This document shows positions 9,009 to 16,511 of a stretch of 64,000 nucleotides of DNA, in pieces. Positions within the stretch are counted from its first letter, which is position 1. The number at the start of each line of letters is the position of its first letter. The DNA comes from Prauserella shujinwangii (GTDB lineage Bacteria > Actinomycetota > Actinomycetes > Mycobacteriales > Pseudonocardiaceae), in contig NZ_PVNH01000008.1 in the NCBI RefSeq assembly GCF_003001955.1, positions 1-64,000 of the forward strand, read 5' to 3'. The position numbers were made by a program, and so were the translations under genes. Under the pieces are notes generated by a model. It saw only the letters and a program-made list of their open reading frames with translations. It was not told where the DNA came from and made no database searches.

Positions 9009-9605
9009 TCACCACGCCTGTCCCGCACCCGTCAGCTCGGCGACGGTCCGGATCGTCGCGAACCGCCCGGCGAGCGCGTACTCGGTGCGCGCGATGATCT
9101 CGCCGGTGTGCAGGGTCCCCGGGTGGGCCAGCAGCTCCTCGGGGCTCAGGCCGGCGGGCGCGGCCCGGTGCGGGATCGGGTCGGTCGCCGTCGCGTCGGT
9201 GACGAACGTGACCGCGTAGCCGAGGTCGGCGGCGATGCGGGCGGTGGTCTCGCAGCACTGCTCGGTGCGGATGCCGCAGATCGTCACCTCCCGCACACCC
9301 AGCACGGTCAGCCGCTGCTGCAGGTTCGTGGTGGTGAAGGCGTTGTGCGCGGTCTTGGTCAGCACGGCCTCGTCGGCGCGCGGTCGCAGGCCCTCGATCG
9401 GCCGCACGTGCCCGAGCTCCGGGTCGAACACGGTGCCGGAACCGGGTTCGGTGTGCAGCACCCAGAACACCGGGGCGTCCTCGGCACGGGCGTGCTCGAC
9501 GAGCGTGCCCACGGGACCGGCGATGCCCGGGTTGGAGCTGAGCCGCCACAGCGGCCGGGCCCGGAAGGACTCCTGGACGTCGATGACGAGAAGGGCTCTG
9601 TTCAC
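9009..9605 (-). CDS. Isochorismatase-like cysteine hydrolase
   Basis: The 198-residue protein shows the family catalytic triad: Asp9 in LVIDVQESF, Lys84 in LTKTAHNAF and Cys117 in TEQCCETTA. The conserved cis-peptide region ICGIRTEQC precedes the cysteine. The family hydrolyses amides or vinyl ethers such as nicotinamide, N-carbamoylsarcosine and isochorismate; the substrate cannot be told here. The start is a GTG at 9605. The GlxA-type regulator follows on the same strand, a pairing seen elsewhere for such hydrolases and suggesting substrate-responsive control. Confidence 0.88.
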   Translation of the reverse strand: MNRALLVIDVQESFRARPLWRLSSNPGIAGPVGTLVEHARAEDAPVFWVLHTEPGSGTVFDPELGHVRPIEGLRPRADEAVLTKTAHNAFTTTNLQQRLTVLGVREVTICGIRTEQCCETTARIAADLGYAVTFVTDATATDPIPHRAAPAGLSPEELLAHPGTLHTGEIIARTEYALAGRFATIRTVAELTGAGQAW

Positions 9606-9681
9606 GGTGCCGAGTCTCGCCCGCCCCGCGGCGCGCCGGAAGGCATCATCGCGCCGCGGGGCGGACCGATCCGGTCACCGG

Positions 9682-10920
9682 TCAGGTGCGCGTGGGCAGG
9701 CTCGCGAGGTAGTCGGCCGCCTTGTCCGGGTCCATGAACCAGTGCTGGTAGTCGGTCGGGTCGCTGAACCCGTTGACGAACCGGCGCGCCACCACGTCGT
9801 TCTCCTGCGCCGCCCCCAGGATGTCCATGACGTGCGGGGGCGGCGGCCGCAGCATCGCGTTGGTCCAGTCGGTGACGTGCCGCGCGTACTCCCAGTACCG
9901 CTCGAACGTCCGCTCCATCCATGCGCGGTCGAACGGCTGGTCGCCGCGCTCCAGGATCGAGTCCAGATAGGAGGCCGCGCACTTGCTGGCGTTGTTGGAA
10001 CCCTGTCCGGTGATCGGGTCGTTGGCCACCACGACGTCGGCCATGCCGAGCACGGCCGTACCGGAGGGCAGCTCGCCCACCGGGCGGCGCACCACCGGCG
10101 TGTACCCGCCGGTGAGCGTGGCACGCGAGTCGGTGAGCTCGGCGTCCCTGCTGCGCTCGTACTCCCACGGCAGGAACTGCTTCATGAGGCCCAGCATCCG
10201 CTCCAGGTGCTCGCCCGGACCGGGCCGGTCGGACCAGCAGTCCAGCGGCCCGCCCGGGACGCCCTCGAAGAACATGATGTGGCAGTTCCCGCTGAGGGTG
10301 TGGCCGGGGATCATGAACAGCTCGCCGACGCCGGGGACGATGTTGAACCGCACGGCGTCGAAGTCCGGGTGTTCGGGCCTGGGCCCGACGCCGTGCACGT
10401 AGGCCACGGACAGCGCCCGCTGCGGCGAGGTGTAGGGCGAGCGAGCCGGGTCGCGGTCGAACAGCTGGACCAGCTCACCCTTGCCCGCCGCGACCACGAC
10501 CAGGTCGTACATCCGCGCGAGCGCGTTGAGGTCGGCCGTGGTGACGCCGTGGATGATGAGCTTGCCGCCGCGCTGCTCGAACAGCTCGAGCCAGCCTGCC
10601 ATCTTCACGCGCTGGTCCACCGACTGCGCGTAGTTGTCGAGCCTGCCGACCCAGTCCATCACGCGGCCGGAGTCGGGACCGGCGATGGACACGCCGAGGC
10701 CCTCGACCCGCACGGTCTGCTCCTCCCACAGGTTCAGGCCGTGGTCGCGTTCGTGCTGCAACGCGTCGTGGAACATGCACTGGGTCGACATCACCCGGCC
10801 GGCACGGATCTCGTCCGGGGTCCGCGCGGACATCACCGTGACGTCGTAGTCGTGTTCGCGCAGGGTCAGCGCGAGCTGCAGCCCGGACTGGCCCGCGCCG
10901 ACGACCAGGATCTTACGCAT
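9682..10920 (-). CDS. Styrene/indole-monooxygenase-like FAD oxygenase
   Basis: The 412-residue protein starts with a canonical FAD Rossmann motif (KILVVGAGQSGLQLALTL). Its overall layout is that of the StyA group of two-component flavin monooxygenases, including the N-terminal STQCMFHDAL region and the later GMADVVVANDPITGQGSNNASK segment. StyA-type enzymes take reduced FAD from a separate reductase; no reductase gene is adjacent. The ATG at 10920 overlaps the 3' end of cvnD by 8 bases, so it is the fifth gene of the conservon operon. Conservons often end in a redox gene (commonly a P450), which suggests the oxygenase is an output or partner of the CvnABCD signalling complex. That role is inferred. 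Confidence 0.85.
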   Translation of the reverse strand: MRKILVVGAGQSGLQLALTLREHDYDVTVMSARTPDEIRAGRVMSTQCMFHDALQHERDHGLNLWEEQTVRVEGLGVSIAGPDSGRVMDWVGRLDNYAQSVDQRVKMAGWLELFEQRGGKLIIHGVTTADLNALARMYDLVVVAAGKGELVQLFDRDPARSPYTSPQRALSVAYVHGVGPRPEHPDFDAVRFNIVPGVGELFMIPGHTLSGNCHIMFFEGVPGGPLDCWSDRPGPGEHLERMLGLMKQFLPWEYERSRDAELTDSRATLTGGYTPVVRRPVGELPSGTAVLGMADVVVANDPITGQGSNNASKCAASYLDSILERGDQPFDRAWMERTFERYWEYARHVTDWTNAMLRPPPPHVMDILGAAQENDVVARRFVNGFSDPTDYQHWFMDPDKAADYLASLPTRT

Positions 10921-11548
10921 GGGCGCGCATCCTCCCCGGTTCCGAGACCTCCGCCAGCGACAGGGTGTACGAGACGAGCTCGCGCAGCGCCTCCGCCGTG
11001 GACGCCGGATCGCGGGCGTCACAGGTGATCAGCGGGATCTCCGGGTTCAGTGCCAGCGCGTCGCGGACCTCGTCCAGGTCGTGCTTGAGCTCGCCGTCGA
11101 AGAGGTTGACCGCGACGACGAACGGCAGGTCGGAGTCGTTCTCGAAGTAGTTGATGGCGGCGAACGACTGGTCGATCCGATTGGTGTCGACGAGGACGAT
11201 CGCGCCGAGCGCGCCGCGCGCGAGGTCGTCCCAGAGGAACCAGAACCGCGCCTGCCCCGGTGTGCCGAACAGGTACAGCAGCAGATCCGAGTGCAGCGTG
11301 ATCCGGCCGAAGTCCATCGCCACCGTCGTGGTGGACTTCTCCTCGCCGTCCGGCAGGTCGTCGACGCCCTCGCCGGCCTCCGTCATCCACGCCTCGGTGT
11401 TGAGCGGCGGCACCTCCGACACCGAGCCGACGAAGGTGGTCTTGCCGACCCCGAACCCACCGGCGATGACGATCTTCGCGGAAACCGTGAGCAGGCCCGC
11501 GTCCTCCGCGCCGGCCGGGCTGTCAGACCGGTAGCCGCTTGAGTCCAT
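10913..11548 (-). CDS. cvnD: Conservon GTP-binding protein CvnD
   Basis: The 211-residue small GTPase-like protein has a P-loop GGFGVGKT (about 30-37), a switch-type LFGTPGQ motif and a VNLFDG segment where the usual NKxD stands. This altered G4 motif is typical of the conservon family. CvnD proteins work with the roadblock (CvnB) and DUF742 (CvnC) partners at the membrane in a heterotrimer-like signalling module. The start overlaps the end of cvnC by 26 bases and the stop overlaps the flavoprotein start. Confidence 0.93.
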   Translation of the reverse strand: MDSSGYRSDSPAGAEDAGLLTVSAKIVIAGGFGVGKTTFVGSVSEVPPLNTEAWMTEAGEGVDDLPDGEEKSTTTVAMDFGRITLHSDLLLYLFGTPGQARFWFLWDDLARGALGAIVLVDTNRIDQSFAAINYFENDSDLPFVVAVNLFDGELKHDLDEVRDALALNPEIPLITCDARDPASTAEALRELVSYTLSLAEVSEPGRMRAHA

Positions 11549-11918
11549 CGAGGATCCTCTCGAGTACGTTCCGGTCGTGCTGGTAGGCGTGCGCCGTGGG
11601 GTGGATGTAGACCGCCCCCTGCGCGGCGAGATCGCTGACGAGGACCCGGACGACGCCCAGCGGCATCTCCAGCAGCACCGACAGTTCGGCGACGGACACC
11701 CGCGTGCGGGCGCGCTCGTACAGCTTCCGTGACTCCGGCATCAGCGAGTCGGCGAGGCTCGGATCGTACCGGGGCACCGAGATCAGCGTCTCGACCAGCA
11801 GGTCGAAGCGCGTCCTGGTACGGCCTCCGGTCAGCGCGTAGGGGCGGATCCGCTTGCTCCGCCGTTGCGGCCGGACGGGCGGGGTCTCCTGGGACGTCTC
11901 CTGGGACACTGTGATCAC
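11523..11918 (-). CDS. cvnC: Conservon DUF742 protein CvnC
   Basis: The 131-residue protein matches the DUF742 family: RIRPYALTGGRTR near residue 25 and a winged-helix-like C-terminal half with LSVLLEMPLGVVRVLVSDLAAQGAV. It is thought to bridge the conservon proteins. The start is a GTG at 11918 with AAGGA upstream; a second GTG three codons later is also possible. The length is normal for the family. Confidence 0.92.
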   Translation of the reverse strand: MITVSQETSQETPPVRPQRRSKRIRPYALTGGRTRTRFDLLVETLISVPRYDPSLADSLMPESRKLYERARTRVSVAELSVLLEMPLGVVRVLVSDLAAQGAVYIHPTAHAYQHDRNVLERILDGLKRLPV

Positions 11919-11930
11919 ATCCTTGCCCGG

Positions 11931-12374
11931 TCAGCCCCGCGGCCTGCGCGCGGTGAGCACCCGGCGCAGGTCGGCGCGGATCTCGGGGGTGAGGGCGTGG
12001 CCCGCGTTGCGCACGAACTGCGTCATCTCGTACGCCACGACCTTCATGTCGCAGTCGGGCCCGGTCAGCACGGCAAGCCCCGCCCCCGCCCCGATGCCCA
12101 TGAACAGGAAGTAGCCGTGGGTGAGGCGGATGATGATCTGCTCACAGGTGCCCTTGTCGAACAGCGTGGCGCTGTTGCGGGCGAGGCTGAGCAGCCCGCT
12201 GGCGATCGCGGCGAGCTGCTCGGCGTCCTCCTCGCCGACGGCGTCCGACGCGGTCAGCGGGAAGCCGTCGGAGGACATGATCAGCGCGTGACTGACCCCG
12301 TGCACCTTGCGGACGAAGTCGTTGATCAGCCACGAGAAGTTGTCGGTGGCGGGGGTGCTGTGCTCGGCCGTCAC
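11931..12374 (-). CDS. cvnB: Conservon roadblock/LC7 protein CvnB
   Basis: The 147-residue protein has a roadblock/LC7 fold, visible from SHALIMSSDGFPLTASDAV and the LASLL-type helices. It begins at a GTG that overlaps the cvnA stop (GTGA), so it is translationally coupled. CvnB-type proteins act as regulators of the CvnD nucleotide cycle. Confidence 0.93.
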   Translation of the reverse strand: MTAEHSTPATDNFSWLINDFVRKVHGVSHALIMSSDGFPLTASDAVGEEDAEQLAAIASGLLSLARNSATLFDKGTCEQIIIRLTHGYFLFMGIGAGAGLAVLTGPDCDMKVVAYEMTQFVRNAGHALTPEIRADLRRVLTARRPRG

Positions 12375-13708
12375 TTCGTGTCCTCGGATGGTCCGTCCGT
12401 TTCGCCTTCGGTCGCCGCGCGCTGCTCGTCGAGGGCCGCCTGCTGGCCGTCGGAGAACGCGCCCAGGTCGGCGAGCAGCCGGTCATGCCCGTCCTCGGGC
12501 CGCTCCTCCGGCCCGGTGGGCGCCGACGGCGCCGCCGGGGAGCCTTCCTCCCCCGAGGGCTTCTTCAGGCTGCGGGAAACGCGCCGGGGCAGGCCACTGG
12601 CGGTGGTGCCGCCAGTGGCGGGCACCGGCGCGGGACGCGGCCTCGGCGCGGGCTGGCCGTTTCCGGCGGGCGTGCGCCGGGGCAGGCCCGCCGCGGTGGT
12701 CTCGTGCCGTTCGGGCTGCTCCGGCACCCGCCGGGCCCCGGCGTCGGCGAACAGGCCTGCCCCCGTGTCGGATCCGGTGCCGGGCGTGGCCTCCGGTTCC
12801 GCCTCGGCGGCGGTGCGGCCGATCGGGATGGTCACCGTCTGGGTGCCCGACCAGGCCGACTCGGGCAGCTCGCAGACGAGCGCGGAGGGCAGCAGCACGG
12901 TGGCGGTGGTGCCGTGCGGCACCCTGCGGTCCAGCGATGCGCGCATGTCGTGCCTGCCGGCCAGCCTGCGGACCACGGCGAGACCCATGTGCCGCACCGC
13001 GTCGTGGTCGAGCACCGGCGCGTTCGACAGCCGGTCGTTGAGCTCCCTGAGCCGCTCGGGCGGCAGGCCGATGCCCTCGTCCTCGATCCGGAGCAGCACG
13101 CTGCCCTGCTCGGTCAGGTGCGCGCTCACCCGCACCGGGGAGTTCGGCGGCGACTGGTTGGCCGCGTTGTCGAGCAGCTCGGCGAGCAGCCGGCTGAGGT
13201 CCTCCGCGGCGAACCCGACGACCCCGAGGGACACGACCCGGCCGATGGTGATGCGCGAGTACTGGTCGATCGACGACATGGCCGCGCGGACGACGTCGAC
13301 GAGCGACACGGTCTCGGACGCGGTGTCGCCGGCGTCGCGGCCCGCGAGCACGCGCAGGTTCTCCGCGTTGCGCCGCAGCCTGGTGGCGAGGTGGTCGAGC
13401 CGGTAGAGCTCGGCGAGGCGGTCCTCGTCGTCCTCCTTCGCCTCCATCTCCTCCAGCTGGGACAGCAGGGCGTCGACGAGGTTGAGGTCGCGCAGCGCGA
13501 CGCTGGCGCAGATGTCGACGAGCGCCTGCTCTGGCACGCCCGGTTCCCGGGGTTCCCGCTCGGGCCGGGGCGCCTCGATCACCGCGGGCCGCGGCCGTTC
13601 CGGTACCTCTCGCTGGGTGGCGAGGAACTGCGCGGCCGCTTCGCGGGAGCGGTCCAGCAACACCCGTGAGCGGTCCAGCAGCTCGCGCGCTCTCGCCCGT
13701 GTCGCCAT
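12371..13708 (-). CDS. cvnA: Conservon histidine-kinase-like protein CvnA, short form without sensor domain
   Basis: The 445-residue protein has a dimerisation/H-box-like helix RLDHLATRLRRNAENL (about residues 130-145). An HATPase_c domain follows with the N-box LLDNAANQSPPNSPV and G-box DEGIGLPP. The C-terminal tail of over 150 residues is low-complexity Pro/Ala/Glu and repeats the motif GLPRR three times. Unlike many conservon kinases it has no membrane helices, HAMP or extracellular sensor, so it must be cytoplasmic or recruited by a partner. The ATG at 13708 is the first plausible start after the upstream low-quality frame. The stop overlaps the cvnB GTG. Confidence 0.9.
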   Translation of the reverse strand: MATRARARELLDRSRVLLDRSREAAAQFLATQREVPERPRPAVIEAPRPEREPREPGVPEQALVDICASVALRDLNLVDALLSQLEEMEAKEDDEDRLAELYRLDHLATRLRRNAENLRVLAGRDAGDTASETVSLVDVVRAAMSSIDQYSRITIGRVVSLGVVGFAAEDLSRLLAELLDNAANQSPPNSPVRVSAHLTEQGSVLLRIEDEGIGLPPERLRELNDRLSNAPVLDHDAVRHMGLAVVRRLAGRHDMRASLDRRVPHGTTATVLLPSALVCELPESAWSGTQTVTIPIGRTAAEAEPEATPGTGSDTGAGLFADAGARRVPEQPERHETTAAGLPRRTPAGNGQPAPRPRPAPVPATGGTTASGLPRRVSRSLKKPSGEEGSPAAPSAPTGPEERPEDGHDRLLADLGAFSDGQQAALDEQRAATEGETDGPSEDTK

Positions 13709-14151
13709 GTGGTCCACTACTTTCTCGTTGCGTCCGGGCCGTGTTGATCGGCCACCCCCTCGCCGACGGAGGCTATGCAAGCAGACGCGATCCGCCTTGT
13801 CCACAACGGGTCCCTGTTCGGTCGCGCGCTGTCATGGAAGGTAACCGAACGGTCTCGGGCTACGCCGGACGCCACACCGCCGCTGCGCCCTGCGGACCAG
13901 CGCCTTCCCGTGAACGGCCGCTTCCGGGCATCCCGCCCGAACCGTCATGAGTGGCCCTTTCCGGACGGTTCTCGTCAGCGACGGGTGACTCAGGCCATCC
14001 GGCCGCGGGCGGCGGGCGGCGAGCGCGGATCGCACTCCGCGCATGGTGCGTCACCAACCCCTCATCGACAGCGCGTGCGGCGGGTTGGCAAGATACGGGC
14101 CTCGGGCGCAGCTTGCAGCTCGCGCGGGACGCGACCTTGGAAGGATCTGCC
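13709..14151. other. Intergenic region between divergent genes
   Basis: About 440 bases separate cvnA (minus) from the ATP-binding protein gene (plus), and they must hold both promoters. I could not pick confident -35/-10 pairs. An 8-bp inverted repeat (13939-13946 and 13964-13971) encloses ATGAGTGGCC, the same opening word as the arms of the 3'-end hairpins elsewhere in the window. Confidence 0.5.
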
Positions 14152-14658
14152 GTGCATTCCCAGACCGCGCAGGTCGACGACATCCGGCTCGTCGCACTGC
14201 CCAGCGCCGTCAACTGCACTGACATCTTCGTCCGGTTCTCACTCACCGAGTGGAGCCTGCAGATGCTCATGGATCGCGCGATCGGCGCGGCCCAGCGGCT
14301 CGTGAAAGCGGTCGTCGACCGCACCGATCCGCGGTCGCCGGGCTTCGTCACGGTGCGGGTGCGGCTCACCGGCGACTGCCTCGTGATCGAGGTGGAGGAC
14401 GACGAGGATCCCCCGCCGAACGCGGCGGCGCCCGCCGTCGACGGGCTGCGCACCGGGCTGGTCCCGCTGGACGGCAGGGGGAAGGTGGTGTGGTGCGAGC
14501 TGCCGCTGCCCAGTGGCGTGTCCGCGCAGCAGGTCCAGTTGCCGCGCCGGGACCGGCGGCGGTCGGTGGTCGCCGAGCAGCCCGAGGGCGAGCCGCCCGC
14601 GGTGGACCCCGAACTCGTCGAGCGTGTGCTGGTGGGGCTCAACCGCCGCGAATGGTGA
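14152..14658 (+). CDS. RsbW-like ATP-binding protein
   Basis: The 168-residue protein has the size and fold pattern of anti-sigma-factor-type HATPase proteins: a helix RFSLTEWSLQMLMDRAIGAAQRLVKAV, then strands FVTVRVRLTGDCLVIEVEDD and a C-terminal strand VVWCELPLP. The N-box and G-box are degenerate (EVEDDEDPPP in place of DxGxG), so ATP binding or kinase activity is doubtful. The GTG at 14152 has AAGGA seven bases upstream. It sits next to the conservon but on the other strand. A partner sigma or anti-anti-sigma factor is not visible. Confidence 0.72.
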   Translation: MHSQTAQVDDIRLVALPSAVNCTDIFVRFSLTEWSLQMLMDRAIGAAQRLVKAVVDRTDPRSPGFVTVRVRLTGDCLVIEVEDDEDPPPNAAAPAVDGLRTGLVPLDGRGKVVWCELPLPSGVSAQQVQLPRRDRRRSVVAEQPEGEPPAVDPELVERVLVGLNRREW

Positions 14659-14671
14659 GGCGCCTGGTCCC

Positions 14672-14732
14672 CCCGAGTTCGTGAGTGAGAAGCGTGGTTG
14701 AGACTGCCGCATCAGGCACGTTCGCCCTGTCG
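14672..14732. repeat. Left copy of long inverted repeat flanking the LbH gene
   Basis: This 61-base stretch is the inverted copy of 15514-15569: by hand alignment about 49 of 56 positions agree, with one 5-base gap. Its outer part (CGTGAGTGAGAAGCGTGGTT) resembles one arm of the complete hairpin at 16456-16505; its inner part (from TGCCGCATCAG onward) is specific to this pair. A local 10-bp inverted repeat (14707-14716 with 14771-14780) could also act as terminator for the minus-strand gene. Confidence 0.75.
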
Positions 14733-14781
14733 ACGACGGCGCGTAGGCGCTCACCACAGCACAAGGATCGCTGATGCGGCG

Positions 14782-15498
14782 CTAGCCGAGATCCACAACC
14801 TCATCGTCCGCGTGCGCGCCGAACTCGGCGACGCGCACCTCCGCGATGTGCTCGTACCGGCTGATCCGGTCGGTCCACTCCGCGTCGACGCCGAACGCCA
14901 CCTGCGCGAAGCCCACCCGGCGGACAGCCTCGGCCAGGCCCGGATCGCCAGGGGCCAGCAGCCGCACCGGCGCGTCGAGCGCCACGGTGTTCGGCGGCAC
15001 GAAGTACTCGTCCGGCACAACGGTGCGCGCATGAACGAGCGCGCCGACAGCGACAACCGAGCCGGCCCCCAACCGTGCCCCCTGCAGGACCGTCGCCGCG
15101 GTCGCCACATAGACGCACCTGCCGACCGCACAGCCCAGCAGCGTGGCATGCGGCCCCACGAAGACGTGGTCGTCGACAAGCACCGGCTGGTCGACGGCGA
15201 CCGCAGACCCGCGCAACACCGCGTTCTCGCAGATCACCGCCGCCTCCCCGACCTCGACCCGAGACCCCTCGGCATCGAGCACCGCGCCGTACATCACCCG
15301 CGCCCGCGGCCCTACGCGGACATCACCGACGAGCGCGGCCGTCGGGGCGACGTAGGCGGTGGGATGGACCTGCGGTTCATGCCCGCGATGCCGGACCCGG
15401 ATTCCCTGCGCTTCAGCGATCACGAACGGATTCTCAGCCGACCGACCGCGAGCATGCTCGCGGATTTCCGACGTCACGTTCGCCGATACCTGTGCCAT
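14782..15498 (-). CDS. Gamma-carbonic-anhydrase-like left-handed beta-helix protein, metal ligands lost
   Basis: The 238-residue protein is built of hexapeptide repeats (roughly 45-165) in the order of the gamma-carbonic anhydrase/CaiE/YrdA family, ending in the family segment VPPNTVALDAPVRLL. In a hand alignment to CaiE-like proteins the three zinc-binding histidines are replaced by Arg96, Pro116 and Leu121, although His117 lies one position from a ligand site. It is therefore probably not an active anhydrase and may bind an acyl or CoA ligand or act structurally. It carries extra N- and C-terminal extensions. It is enclosed by a long inverted repeat, so it may be an inserted unit. The start ATG at 15498 gives the full family N-terminus. 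Confidence 0.8.
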   Translation of the reverse strand: MAQVSANVTSEIREHARGRSAENPFVIAEAQGIRVRHRGHEPQVHPTAYVAPTAALVGDVRVGPRARVMYGAVLDAEGSRVEVGEAAVICENAVLRGSAVAVDQPVLVDDHVFVGPHATLLGCAVGRCVYVATAATVLQGARLGAGSVVAVGALVHARTVVPDEYFVPPNTVALDAPVRLLAPGDPGLAEAVRRVGFAQVAFGVDAEWTDRISRYEHIAEVRVAEFGAHADDEVVDLG

Positions 15499-15513
15499 CC
15501 GCGATCAGAGGCA

Positions 15514-15569
15514 CGACAGGGCGAACGTTGCTGATCCGGCAAACAACGTTTCTCACGCACGAGCTCGGG
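15514..15569. repeat. Right copy of long inverted repeat flanking the LbH gene
   Basis: This is the inverted partner of 14672-14732. The inner 28 bases read as a terminal-inverted-repeat-like sequence and the outer 28 bases (AACGTTTCTCACGCACGAG) resemble the other arm of the 16456-16505 hairpin. It lies between the stop of the TIM-barrel gene and the start of the LbH gene. Confidence 0.75.
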
Positions 15570-15575
15570 CCCGGT

Positions 15576-16436
15576 TCACGAGCCGAGCTCCTTGGTGACC
15601 CGCTCGAGCATGAACCTGCCGGACTCGACGGCGCGCTCCTCCCAGGCGAACACGCACACGGTGGCGACCCCGTCGAACCGCAGCTCGCGCAGCGTCCCGA
15701 AGAAGGCGTCCCAGTCGACCTCGCCCTGGCCGATGTCGAGGTGCTGGTGGACGCGGGCCGGGGTGCCCGGCGGGTTGAGGATGTAGCGCAGCCCCGAGGA
15801 CCCGGTGTGGTTGAAGGTGTCGGCGATGTGCACGTGCCGCAGCTTCGAACCCGCGTAACGCATCATGTCGGCGACGTTGCCCGCGCCGTCGGAGAGGTGG
15901 AAGGTGTGCGGGGCGCAGTACAGGTAGTTCACCCACGGCTTGTTGATCGCCCGCACCAGGTCCACCGCGGGATCGTTGCGCTCGATGAAGTCGTCCGGGT
16001 GCGCCTCCAGGTTCAGCGCGATGCCCTCGCGCTCGAACACCGGCAGCAACTCCTCCAGCGAGCGCCAGAACGCGGCCTCGCTCTCCGCGGCGCGCTCGGG
16101 CCTGCCGTTGAACTCGGAGTTCATCAGCGGGCACTCCAGCTCCGCCGTCACCTCGATCATGCGCTTCCAGTAGCGCACCGCGGCCTGCCGCTCCGTCTCG
16201 TCGGGACTCGACCACCGGTACAGCGGCAGCGTGCTCGACAGCCGCACCCCGGTCTCCCGCAGCACCGTCCGCAGCTCGGCGACCTTCTCGTCGTCGGCCC
16301 TCGGGTGCAGGAAGAACGGCATGAAGTCGTCCCGCGGCGACAGTTCGATGTACTCGTACCCCATGTCCGCGACCGTGCGCACCATCTCCGCCATCGGCAG
16401 CCCGCGCAGCATGTACGGGTCCAGGGCGATCTTCAT
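15576..16436 (-). CDS. Sugar phosphate isomerase/epimerase-like TIM barrel (IolH/IolE-type)
   Basis: The 286-residue AP-endonuclease-2-type TIM barrel shows the family metal-site strands: ELSPRDD, NLEAHPDDF, HVHIADTFNH and HQHLDIGQGEVDW. It probably isomerises or dehydrates an inositol-derived keto-sugar, as the last gene of the iol group. It is separated from iolG by 75 bases that hold a complete hairpin, so it may be expressed at a lower level or from its own promoter. The ATG at 16436 has GGAGGA at proper distance. The exact step cannot be assigned. Confidence 0.82.
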   Translation of the reverse strand: MKIALDPYMLRGLPMAEMVRTVADMGYEYIELSPRDDFMPFFLHPRADDEKVAELRTVLRETGVRLSSTLPLYRWSSPDETERQAAVRYWKRMIEVTAELECPLMNSEFNGRPERAAESEAAFWRSLEELLPVFEREGIALNLEAHPDDFIERNDPAVDLVRAINKPWVNYLYCAPHTFHLSDGAGNVADMMRYAGSKLRHVHIADTFNHTGSSGLRYILNPPGTPARVHQHLDIGQGEVDWDAFFGTLRELRFDGVATVCVFAWEERAVESGRFMLERVTKELGS

Positions 16437-16455
16437 GGCAGTCCTCCATGTTCCC

Positions 16456-16505
16456 GCCTCGTGAGTGAGAAACGTGGTTAGAACGACGTTTCTCACTCAC
16501 GAGGC
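16456..16505. terminator. Long hairpin (family member C)
   Basis: Perfect 20-bp arms at 16456-16475 and 16486-16505, then one mismatch and a 3-bp inner stem with a 2-base loop. It lies between iolG and the TIM-barrel gene, both on the minus strand, so it would act as an internal terminator or attenuator, or as a 3'-end stabiliser of the iol message. Confidence 0.75.
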
Positions 16506-16511
16506 GAGGGG

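Noticed and set aside
11865-13406. Long plus-strand frame opposite cvnA and cvnB
   Set aside because: No domain resemblance and complete overlap with well supported conservon genes.
14701-15541. Calling the LbH unit a transposon
   Set aside because: No transposase and no clear target-site duplication; kept only as a hypothesis in the findings.
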